DNA of 14,042 nucleotides from Myxococcota bacterium (GTDB taxonomy: Bacteria > Myxococcota_A > UBA9160 > PR03), in assembly GCA_030066475.1 (NCBI GenBank), contig JASJBO010000143.1, forward strand, positions 1-14,042, in the 5' to 3' direction. The notes below the pieces were generated by a model. The model ran no database searches, was not told the origin of the DNA, and worked only from the letters and a program-made list of their open reading frames with translations. Of the stretch, positions 7,579 through 14,042 are shown piece by piece (position 1 is the stretch's first letter; each line of letters opens with the position of its first letter). The position numbers and the translations under genes were made by a program.

Positions 7579-8538
7579 ATGAAGGAGAACGCTCCGCCGA
7601 TCCTGCTGCGCGACGTGATCGAGGACGTCGGGGACGTCGTCCGGCTGCTCGAGCGCAACGCGCCCTACACGCCACTCGGGGGCTGGTACCGACCCGACGC
7701 CGAGCTGGACACGCCCAACAGCCCGATGTGGTTCCAGAACGACTGGGTCCACGCCGACCTGCGCGTCGAGGGCTCGGAGCTGTTCCTGTTCCACGAGCGG
7801 GTGACGCAGGCGGCGCGCGAGTTCTACGACGCCGAGGTGGTCGTTCCGCACAGCGTGTACGTGAACGTGATGGCCGCGCTCGCGCGGAGCGGCCCGGCCC
7901 ACACCGACAACCCGCGCTTCCAGGGTCGCGACCGCAGCAACACCCCGATGTGGCTGCTGCGCACCATGCTCTGGTCGGGGCTCTTCGAGCGCTGGACGAT
8001 CGCCCAGGCCACGTCGATCTGGTGGATGAACGACGTCGAGGGCGGCGCCTTCCGCTACTGGCCCGACGGCCCGGACGAGCCGCCGCGCGAGCACGTCGGC
8101 GACATGGCCAACACCGCGCTGGTGGGCGACAACCACGGCATGTTCCACCAGGTGGGTCCCGTCGGCCCGTTCGACCAGGGGACGCGGCTGGTCACGCCGC
8201 GCGCCGAGCTGGCGCCGGCCTCCGACGGCAGCGGCGACTGGACCGTGACCGACCGCGGCGCGGTCCAGTACCGCGCCCCGCTCGAGGCGTACCGGGTGAG
8301 CGTGCTCTGGAAGGCCGACGTCTACCGCGACGCGGACGAGCAGCGCCGCCAGACGGCCGACCCGCTCTCGATCGAGGACGTGGTCCGCATCTTCGACCGC
8401 GACCTCGAGGCGCGGGGCGCCGACGTCCGCCTCGACCCCGACCGGATCGAGGACCTCGGACTGATCGCGGCCGTGAACGCGGTCTACCCGGAGGCGATCC
8501 CGGTCGACCGGGCGCCGTCCTTCTTCGACGCGGCCTGA
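7579..8538 (+). CDS. Conserved hypothetical, possible Fe(II)/2OG oxygenase-like fold
   Basis: 319-aa soluble protein. No family is recognised with certainty. A motif order typical of non-haem Fe(II)/2-oxoglutarate oxygenases is visible: H108-T-D110 in SGPAHTDNPRFQG, a distal histidine in GDNHGMFHQVGP (H186 or H190), and R239 in EAYRVSVLWKADVY, where the 2-oxoglutarate carboxylate would bind. The central part is tryptophan-rich (FERWTIAQATSIWWMNDVEGG, then FRYWPDGP). The N-terminus (LLERNAPYTPLGGWYRP) is not diagnostic. Start chosen at ATG 7579, the first methionine after the GNAT stop. It ends 27 bp before a small ORF and may head or precede the formate dehydrogenase operon. The fold assignment is inference from spacing, not proof. 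Confidence 0.6.
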   Translation: MKENAPPILLRDVIEDVGDVVRLLERNAPYTPLGGWYRPDAELDTPNSPMWFQNDWVHADLRVEGSELFLFHERVTQAAREFYDAEVVVPHSVYVNVMAALARSGPAHTDNPRFQGRDRSNTPMWLLRTMLWSGLFERWTIAQATSIWWMNDVEGGAFRYWPDGPDEPPREHVGDMANTALVGDNHGMFHQVGPVGPFDQGTRLVTPRAELAPASDGSGDWTVTDRGAVQYRAPLEAYRVSVLWKADVYRDADEQRRQTADPLSIEDVVRIFDRDLEARGADVRLDPDRIEDLGLIAAVNAVYPEAIPVDRAPSFFDAA

Positions 8539-8565
8539 AGCGCTCGATCCCGGCGCGAGGAGAAG

Positions 8566-8676
8566 ATGGACGACTTCGAGACGCTGCGGGAGCGCCTGCG
8601 CAGCGTGCAGGCCGCGCCCGAGGAGCCCAGCCCCGAGGCGCTCGCCGCCGCGAGGTCGGAGCGCGGCGGCGGATGA
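8566..8676 (+). CDS. Small protein (36 aa) coupled to mobA
   Basis: The ATG at 8566 is preceded by AGGAG (8558-8562) and begins a 36-residue frame, MDDFETLRERLRSVQ followed by a Pro/Glu/Ala-rich tail ending RSERGGG. The first half looks like a charged amphipathic helix; there is no membrane segment and no cysteine. The TGA (8674-8676) overlaps the mobA ATG as ATGA (8673-8676), so the frame could couple translation into mobA. The family is not recognised; it does not resemble the FdsD delta subunit, which is longer. It may be a true small protein, a leader peptide, or a degenerate remnant. Confidence 0.45.
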   Translation: MDDFETLRERLRSVQAAPEEPSPEALAAARSERGGG

Positions 8677-9272
8677 GCCGCGCGGCGATCGTCCTGTGTG
8701 GTGGCCGTTCGACCCGGATGCAGCGCGACAAGGCCACGCTCCCGTTCGGCCCCGAGACCATGCTCGAGCGCATCGTCCGCACCGTCTCGGAGGTCGTCGA
8801 CGAGGTCTGGGTGGTGGCGCGCGAGGGACAGCCGCTCCCGGGCGACTTCCGGATCGCCCGCGATCCCGAAGAGGGCCTCGGTCCGCTGGCCGGGCTGGTG
8901 GCGGGGCTCGAGGCCTGTCGGGCCGAGCGCGCGTTCCTCACCTCCTGCGACGTGCCCCTGCTGCGCGCCGCCTACGCGGCGCGGCTGCTGGACCTCTCGG
9001 AGATGCACGACGTCGCCGTGCCCGTCGTCGACGGCCACACCATGGTGACTTCGGCCGTCTACTCGCGCGCGGTGCTGCCCGCGGCGAAGCGGCTGCTCGC
9101 CGAGCGCCGGCTGCGGCCGCTGTTCCTGCTGGAGGCGGCGGACACCCGGCGCGTGACGGAGGACGAGCTGCGCGACGTCGACCCGCGACTCGACAGCCTG
9201 CTCGACTGCAACACGCCCGAGACCTACCGGACCGCGCTCGAGCGGGCGGGCTTCGCGCCGGAGGGCGTGTAG
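8673..9272 (+). CDS. mobA: Molybdenum cofactor guanylyltransferase
   Basis: 199-aa nucleotidyltransferase that adds GMP from GTP to Mo-molybdopterin, giving the guanine-dinucleotide cofactor needed by formate dehydrogenases of the DMSO reductase family. Visible: the nucleotide-binding signature LCGGRSTRMQRDKATLPFG (8-26), GLGPLAGLVAGLE (68-80), and the magnesium-binding aspartate D93 in TSCDVPLL. The C-terminus ends with DPRLDSLLDCNTPETY, equivalent to the family's NxNTPED segment. Two departures from the LAGGxSxRMGxDK consensus are seen: LCGG for LAGG and Q17 for the glycine after RM. Length is normal. Start overlaps the small ORF stop (ATGA); the diaphorase gene follows after 16 bp, so cofactor supply is co-transcribed with the enzyme. 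Confidence 0.9.
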   Translation: MSRAAIVLCGGRSTRMQRDKATLPFGPETMLERIVRTVSEVVDEVWVVAREGQPLPGDFRIARDPEEGLGPLAGLVAGLEACRAERAFLTSCDVPLLRAAYAARLLDLSEMHDVAVPVVDGHTMVTSAVYSRAVLPAAKRLLAERRLRPLFLLEAADTRRVTEDELRDVDPRLDSLLDCNTPETYRTALERAGFAPEGV

Positions 9273-9288
9273 ACTCCTCCGCACCGGG

Positions 9289-10857
9289 ATGCGCACCGCG
9301 AACGCCATCGAGGAGCTGCAGAGGCTGCAGGACGAGCGCGGCCACCTGGCCGAGGCCGACCTGCGGGCGCTCAGCCGACGCGCGGGCCTGCCGCTCCACG
9401 AGCTCGAGGCGGTCGCGAGCTTCTACCCGCACTTCCGCCGCACGCCGCCGGCGCCGGTCCGGGTCGGCGTATGCCGCGACCTGAGCTGCCACCTGCGCGA
9501 CGGCGGGCGCGCGCAGCGCGAGCTGGTCTCGCTGTGCGCCGGGCGCGACGACGTCGAGCTGGAAGAGATCTCCTGTCCCGGGCTGTGCGACCGCGCCCCT
9601 GCCTGTCTGGTGAACGACCACCCGGCGGCGCCCGACGCGGTGGCAGGCTACCTGGCCGACCCGGACTCGATCCCCACCGCGTTCGAGGCCGCCGCTCCGC
9701 GCCGCTGGGAGAGCGATCCCTACGATTCCGCGGACCGGCACTACGGCGCGCTGCGCGAGCTGCTGGAGAGCCGCGACTTCGACGGCGCCATCGCGCGCCT
9801 CGCCGCCTCGGGGCTGCGCGGCATGGGGGGTGCCGGCTTCCCGACCGGCCGCAAGTGGGAGCTGGTGCGGGAGCAGCCGGCCGGCCAGAAGTACGTGATC
9901 TGCAACGCCGACGAGTCGGAGCCCGGCGCCTTCAAGGACCGCCTGATCCTCGAGGAGCTGCCGCACCTCGTGGTCGAGGGCCTCGCCCTGGCGGCACTGT
10001 GCGTGGGAGCGGATCGCGGGCTCGTCTACGTCCGACACGAGTACGGCGGACCGACCCGGGCGCTCCAGCGCGCCATCGATGCGGCCTACGCGCAGGGCGT
10101 GCTCGGCCCCAAGGTGCTCGGCTCGGAGCTCGCCTTCGAGCTCGAGGTCTTCGTCTCGCCCGGCGGCTACGTGCTGGGCGAGGAGACCGCTCTGCTCGAG
10201 GCGCTCGAGGGCCGGCGCGGCGAGCCGCGCAACAAGCCGCCCTACCCGGGGACGGCGGGGCTCCATGGCTGCCCGACCCTGATCAACAACGTGGAGACCC
10301 TCGCGCTCGTGCCGCGGGCCCTCCGCACCGGGCGGGCCGATCTCAAGTTCCTGTCGGTCAGCGGCGACGTGGCGCGCCCGGACGTGATCGAGGCCCCGCT
10401 CGGGATCACGCTGCGCGAGCTGATCGAGCGCGCCGGCGGGATGCGCGACGGTCGCGCGCTGCTGGCCTTCCTGCCGGGCGGCGCCAGCACGGGCCTCCTG
10501 CCCGCGGATCGCGCCGACGTGCCGATGAGCTGGGAGGGGCTCCGGGCCGCGGGCTCCGGGCTGGGCGCCGGCGCGGTGGTCGTGATCGGCGCAGGCGCCG
10601 ACCTGCTCGCCCTGGGGCGCAACCTCACGGCCTTCTTCCGCAACGAGTCGTGCGGCAAGTGCGTCCCGTGCCGCATCGGCACCGAGAAGGCGGTGCGCCT
10701 GATCGACGATGGCTCCCCCGCGAGCCTCGCGCAGCTCCCCGCGCTGGACGAAGCGCTGCGCGAGACCTCGATCTGCGGCCTCGGCCAGGTGGCCCTGACC
10801 CCGGTGCTCAGCGTCCTCGAGCTGCTCCACGATGGGAACGGCGGGGACGGCGCATGA
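9289..10857 (+). CDS. fdsB: NAD-dependent formate dehydrogenase beta subunit (NuoE-NuoF type)
   Basis: 522-aa diaphorase subunit that takes electrons from the catalytic subunit and reduces NAD+ at FMN. Residues 1-125 form a NuoE-like thioredoxin-fold domain with the complete [2Fe-2S] set C62-x4-C67 and C96-x3-C100. Residues about 150-520 are NuoF-like: RGMGGAGFPTGRKW (177-190) and CNADESEPGAFKDR (205-218) for FMN/NAD, GGYVLGEETALLEALEG (292-308), and the [4Fe-4S] motif C455-x2-C458-x2-C461-x34-C496. It is equivalent to FdsB of formate dehydrogenases or to the HoxF/HydB diaphorases. No separate NuoE/FdsG gene is present in the window. The ATG at 9289 lacks a strong ribosome-binding site. The end overlaps the alpha-subunit start as ATGA. 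Confidence 0.9.
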   Translation: MRTANAIEELQRLQDERGHLAEADLRALSRRAGLPLHELEAVASFYPHFRRTPPAPVRVGVCRDLSCHLRDGGRAQRELVSLCAGRDDVELEEISCPGLCDRAPACLVNDHPAAPDAVAGYLADPDSIPTAFEAAAPRRWESDPYDSADRHYGALRELLESRDFDGAIARLAASGLRGMGGAGFPTGRKWELVREQPAGQKYVICNADESEPGAFKDRLILEELPHLVVEGLALAALCVGADRGLVYVRHEYGGPTRALQRAIDAAYAQGVLGPKVLGSELAFELEVFVSPGGYVLGEETALLEALEGRRGEPRNKPPYPGTAGLHGCPTLINNVETLALVPRALRTGRADLKFLSVSGDVARPDVIEAPLGITLRELIERAGGMRDGRALLAFLPGGASTGLLPADRADVPMSWEGLRAAGSGLGAGAVVVIGAGADLLALGRNLTAFFRNESCGKCVPCRIGTEKAVRLIDDGSPASLAQLPALDEALRETSICGLGQVALTPVLSVLELLHDGNGGDGA

Positions 10858-13643
10858 GCGTGACGCTGACGATCGACGGCCGCGAGTTGGCCGTGCCGGA
10901 GGGCACCACGCTCTGGGAAGCCGCGCGGCGGGCCGGCATCGAGATCCCGACCCTGTGCCACGATCCCGGGCTCGAGCCGGTCGGCGTGTGTCGCCTGTGC
11001 GTGGTCGAGGTCGAGGGCGCGCGCGTGCTCGCGGCCTCCTGCGTGCGCGGAGCCGAGCCCGGCATGGTGGTGCGCACCGCCAGCGACAAGGTCGAACGCT
11101 GTCGCGAGGTCCTGACGGACCTGCTCGTATCGGAGCAGCCCGCGGAGTCGCGCCGCGAACGCACCACCGGCGACGACGCGCTCGTCGCCCTCTCGCGCGA
11201 GCTCGCGACGGGACGCGCGCTGCCGGCGCCCGACGAGCGCCCGCTCGACCTCTCGTCCCGGGTGATCGACGTCGACCACCAGGCCTGCATCCTGTGCGAC
11301 CGCTGCATTCGCGCCTGCGACGACGTGCAGCACAACGACGTGATCGGGCGCACTGGCAAGGGCTACGCCACCCGCATCGCCTTCGACCTCGACGACCCGA
11401 TGGGCGAGTCGAGCTGCGTGAGCTGCGGCGAGTGCGTCGCCGCCTGCCCCACCGGCGCGCTGACGAACAAGCCGCTCTCGGCCGCGCTGCGGCCGCGCCA
11501 GGCACTGGAGGCGGTGGACACCGTCTGTCCGTACTGCGGCGTGGGCTGCGCCCTCACCTACCACGTCGACCGCGAGACGAACCGCGTCGCCTTCGCCGAG
11601 GGACGCGAGAGCCCCGGCAGCCAGGGCCGGCTCTGCGTCAAGGGTCGCTACGGCTTCGACTTCGCCTCGCACCCGCACCGGCTCACGAAGCCGCTGATCC
11701 GCGTCGACTATCCCAAGCGCGCGCTCTCGCCCGAGGTGGCTAGCTCGGAGGGGCAGCGGCGGCGCAAGCCGGGCGGCGTGGTGGACTACGACGAGGTGAT
11801 GCCGGCCTTCCGCGAGGCGAGCTGGGAGGAGGCGCTCGAGCTGGTGGCGCGCCGCCTGCTCGAGGTGCGCGAGCGCTGGGGCCCGGCCAGCCTGGCGGGC
11901 TTCGGCTCGGCCAAGTGCAGCAACGAGGAGGCGTACCTGTTCCAGAAGCTCGTGCGCGCGGTCTTCGGCACGAACAACGTCGACCACTGCACGCGCCTGT
12001 GCCACGCCTCGTCGGTGGCGGCGCTGCTCCAGACGATCGGCTCGGGCGCGGTCACCACCACCTACGGCGACATCCAGAACGCCGACGTCGCGCTGCTCAC
12101 CGGCACCAACACCACGGCCAACCACCCCGTGGCCGCCACCTTCTTCAAGGACGCGGCCGCCCGGGGCACGAAGCTGATCGTCGTGGACCCGCGACACAGC
12201 GGCATCGCGGACCACGCCTGGCGCTTCTGCCAGATCCGCTCGGGCTCCGACGTGGCGTTCTACAACGGCGTCATGAACGTGATCCTCGCCGAGGGCCTGG
12301 TGGACGAGGCCTTCGTCGCGGAGCGCACCACGGGCTTCGAGGACCTGAAGCGCGTCGTGGAGGCGTACACGCCCGAGCGGGTGAGCGGCATCTGCGGCGT
12401 GCCGGTGGAGCTGCTGCGCGAGGTGGCGCTGGCGTACGGCCGCGCCCGGGCCGCCATCACCTTCTGGGGCATGGGGATGAGCCAGCACGTCCACGGCACC
12501 GACAACTGCCGCGCGATCATCTCGCTGGCGCTGATGACCGGCAACATCGGGCGCCCCGGAACCGGCCTCCACCCCCTGCGCGGCCAGAACAACGTGCAGG
12601 GCGCCTCGGACGCCGGACTGATCCCGATGAGCTATCCCGGCTACCAGCCGGTGACGTCCGACGCCGCCCGCGACCGCTTCGAGGCGGCCTGGGGCGTTCC
12701 GCTCGACGCGCGCTCGGGACTCACCTCCGTCGAGATCCTCGAGGAGGCGCGCGACGGGCGCATCAAGGGCATGTACATGCTCGGCGAGAACCCGTTCATC
12801 TCGGAGCCCAACATCAACGAGGTGCGCAAGGGCCTCACGAACCTCGAGTTTCTGGTGGTGCAGGACATCTTCCTGACCGAGACGGCCGAGTTCGCCGACG
12901 TGGTGCTGCCCGCCAGCTCGGCGCTCGAGAAGACCGGCACCTTCACCAACACCGACCGGCGCGTGCAGCTCGGCCGGCCGGCGCTCGCAAGCCCCGGCGA
13001 GGCCCGGCTCGACTGGGAGATCGTCTGCGAGATCGGCACGCGCATGGGCTACCCGATGCAGTACGCGTCGCCGGCCGAGGTGTTCGACGAGATGGTCTCG
13101 CTCACCGACTCGTACGCGGGGCTCGCGCACGACAACCTGGGACCGACCGGCAAGCTCTACCCGTGCCCGAACCCGGAGGCGTCGGACGGCACCGTCGTCA
13201 TGTTCGGAGAGCGCTTCCCCACCGAGGACGGGCGCGCGCGCTTCGTGCCCGCCGAGCACACGGGCGCCGACGAGCTGCCCGACGAGTCCTATCCCTTCAT
13301 CCTGGTGACGGGGCGGGTGCTCGAGCACTGGCACACGGGCGTCATGACGCGCCGCTCGAAGGCGCTGTCGAGCATCCAGCCGGACGCCTTCGTCGAGATC
13401 CACCCCGACGACTGCGCGAAGCTCGGCGTCGAGGACGGCGAACGGGTCCGCGTCGAGTCGCGGCGGGGCCGCGTGACGCTGCCCGCCCGGCGCGGGACGG
13501 GCGTCCAGCCCGGGTCGGTCTTCATCCCGTTCCACTACCGCGAGGCGGCAGCCAACGTGCTGACGACCGACAAGCTCGACCCCGACGGCAAGATCCCCGA
13601 GTTCAAGTTCTGCGCGGTCCGGGTCGCCCCGGCCGGTGACTGA
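10854..13643 (+). CDS. fdsA: Formate dehydrogenase alpha (catalytic) subunit, Cys type
   Basis: 929-aa molybdoenzyme oxidising formate to CO2. In order: NuoG-like [2Fe-2S] domain (C35, C46, C49, C63); a two-cluster ferredoxin domain (C145/C148/C151/C155 region and C188/C191/C194/C198); the [4Fe-4S] of the molybdopterin domain (C225, C228, C232, C261); the catalytic pair C383-H384 in RLCHASSVAAL; R576 in HPLRGQNNVQG, equivalent to the substrate arginine of E. coli FdhF; and the C-terminal dinucleotide-binding domain from about 810 (LVTGRVLEHWHTG). The catalytic codon is TGC (12000-12002), so the enzyme uses cysteine, not selenocysteine. The His-Cys [4Fe-4S] motif often found after the first domain is absent. 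The frame is open far upstream, but ATG 10854 overlaps the beta-subunit stop and begins the conserved ferredoxin domain. Confidence 0.95.
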   Translation: MSVTLTIDGRELAVPEGTTLWEAARRAGIEIPTLCHDPGLEPVGVCRLCVVEVEGARVLAASCVRGAEPGMVVRTASDKVERCREVLTDLLVSEQPAESRRERTTGDDALVALSRELATGRALPAPDERPLDLSSRVIDVDHQACILCDRCIRACDDVQHNDVIGRTGKGYATRIAFDLDDPMGESSCVSCGECVAACPTGALTNKPLSAALRPRQALEAVDTVCPYCGVGCALTYHVDRETNRVAFAEGRESPGSQGRLCVKGRYGFDFASHPHRLTKPLIRVDYPKRALSPEVASSEGQRRRKPGGVVDYDEVMPAFREASWEEALELVARRLLEVRERWGPASLAGFGSAKCSNEEAYLFQKLVRAVFGTNNVDHCTRLCHASSVAALLQTIGSGAVTTTYGDIQNADVALLTGTNTTANHPVAATFFKDAAARGTKLIVVDPRHSGIADHAWRFCQIRSGSDVAFYNGVMNVILAEGLVDEAFVAERTTGFEDLKRVVEAYTPERVSGICGVPVELLREVALAYGRARAAITFWGMGMSQHVHGTDNCRAIISLALMTGNIGRPGTGLHPLRGQNNVQGASDAGLIPMSYPGYQPVTSDAARDRFEAAWGVPLDARSGLTSVEILEEARDGRIKGMYMLGENPFISEPNINEVRKGLTNLEFLVVQDIFLTETAEFADVVLPASSALEKTGTFTNTDRRVQLGRPALASPGEARLDWEIVCEIGTRMGYPMQYASPAEVFDEMVSLTDSYAGLAHDNLGPTGKLYPCPNPEASDGTVVMFGERFPTEDGRARFVPAEHTGADELPDESYPFILVTGRVLEHWHTGVMTRRSKALSSIQPDAFVEIHPDDCAKLGVEDGERVRVESRRGRVTLPARRGTGVQPGSVFIPFHYREAAANVLTTDKLDPDGKIPEFKFCAVRVAPAGD

Positions 13644-13664
13644 CGCGCCGGCCCGGCGGTCGAC

Positions 13665-14042
13665 GTGAGCGGCCCCCGGCGCATCGCCTCGCTGGTCGAG
13701 GCGCTCGACCCGCCCGGCCCCCCCGCGCTGATCGCCATCGTGGGCGGGGGCGGCAAGAGCAGCCTGATGTTCGCCCTGGCCCGGGAGCTGCCCGGTCGCG
13801 CGGTGATGACCACGACGACCCGGATCTTCGCGGCGCAGCTCGAGCTGGCGGACGCCGTGTGCGCCGCCGACGATCCACAGCTCGGCGCGCACCTGGACGC
13901 GCGCGACGAGAGCCTCATCGTGGTCGGACGCGTCGAGGGCGAGCGCGCCGTCGGGGTGCCGCCCGAGCTGCCGGCTGCGCTGCTGGCGCGCCCGTCGGTC
14001 GACTGGGTCCTGGTCGAGGCCGACGGATCGCGCATGCGCCCT
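13665..14042 (+). CDS. yqeC: YqeC-like molybdenum/selenium-enzyme accessory protein (partial, 5' end)
   Basis: The first 126 residues of a P-loop protein that runs off the window. Start proposed at GTG 13665, 21 bp after the alpha-subunit stop; no earlier ATG fits. Visible: Walker A IVGGGGKSSLMF (25-36), MTTTTRIF (48-55), IVVGRVEGERAVGVPPE (85-101) and VLVEADGSRMRP (115-126). This combination of GGGGKSS/T, TTTTxIF and VEADGSR marks YqeC proteins, which occur with selenium-dependent molybdenum hydroxylase or XdhC/MocA maturation genes; their exact function is unknown. Its place behind a formate dehydrogenase and mobA suggests a role in cofactor insertion or modification (inference). Confidence 0.85.
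   Translation, partial: MSGPRRIASLVEALDPPGPPALIAIVGGGGKSSLMFALARELPGRAVMTTTTRIFAAQLELADAVCAADDPQLGAHLDARDESLIVVGRVEGERAVGVPPELPAALLARPSVDWVLVEADGSRMRP

Noticed and set aside
9471..10853. Upstream extension of the alpha-subunit frame, which would make a 1390-residue protein
   Set aside because: The extension is the beta-subunit gene read in another frame (Arg/Pro/Gly-rich, no domains). The true start is the ATG at 10854, overlapping the beta-subunit stop.
12000..12002. Possible selenocysteine at the formate dehydrogenase active site
   Set aside because: The codon is TGC (cysteine), not TGA, and no in-frame TGA interrupts the gene.
8938..13892. Very long minus-strand open frames (855 and 1216 codons) opposite the formate dehydrogenase operon
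   Set aside because: Composition is that of antisense reading of GC-rich codons, no domain is recognisable, and the plus-strand genes carry full cofactor motifs.

Overview
The window is very GC-rich (about 70% or more by eye, not counted), densely packed and clearly bacterial. Short intergenic gaps, ATGA start/stop overlaps, PF04909-type amidohydrolase and lipid-type enzymes, a PEP-CTERM-like surface-protein tail and an NAD-linked molybdenum formate dehydrogenase fit an environmental, probably uncultured high-GC Gram-negative. A deltaproteobacterial, Myxococcota or Binatota-like origin is an inference only; no rRNA, tRNA or ribosomal protein gene is present to place it.

Left part (1-2699, + strand): the last codons of an upstream gene overlap an amidohydrolase-2 family protein. 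An integral-membrane ICMT/PEMT-type methyltransferase and a soluble class I SAM methyltransferase follow, the latter meeting a TetR regulator tail to tail. The TetR gene (2696-3313, -) is divergent from an alpha/beta hydrolase (3377-4093, +). The 63-bp gap between them is an AT-rich island with promoter-like boxes both ways and a gapped inverted repeat, a likely autoregulated control region.

Decayed stretch (about 4068-5217): two consecutive genes are reduced to joined pieces. One is a saccharopine-dehydrogenase-like (trans-acting enoyl reductase type) protein lacking its Rossmann N-terminus and its middle. The other is a secreted choice-of-anchor-Q beta-helix protein whose signal peptide is joined out of frame to its C-terminal domain and PEP-CTERM-like anchor. 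This is either real gene decay or an assembly collapse.

Middle (5150-8538): an MDR-type NADP oxidoreductase and a GrpB-family protein on the - strand; a strong palindrome sits just 5' of the oxidoreductase ribosome-binding site. Then, on the + strand, a GNAT acetyltransferase and a protein of about 319 aa with an HxD...H...R pattern suggesting an Fe(II)/2-oxoglutarate oxygenase-like fold.

Right part (8566-14042, + strand): a compact formate dehydrogenase operon. It holds a 36-aa small ORF, mobA (molybdenum cofactor guanylyltransferase), a NuoE-NuoF-type diaphorase subunit, the catalytic alpha subunit (cysteine enzyme, not selenocysteine), and the start of a YqeC-like accessory protein running off the window. 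The genes fit together: MobA makes the guanine-dinucleotide cofactor, the alpha subunit oxidises formate, an iron-sulfur chain carries electrons to the FMN subunit, and NAD+ is reduced. YqeC may serve molybdenum-enzyme maturation.

No stretch longer than 300 bases lacks a gene or gene remnant; the largest gap is 6867-7045. No CRISPR array, insertion sequence, phage gene, tRNA or rRNA was seen.
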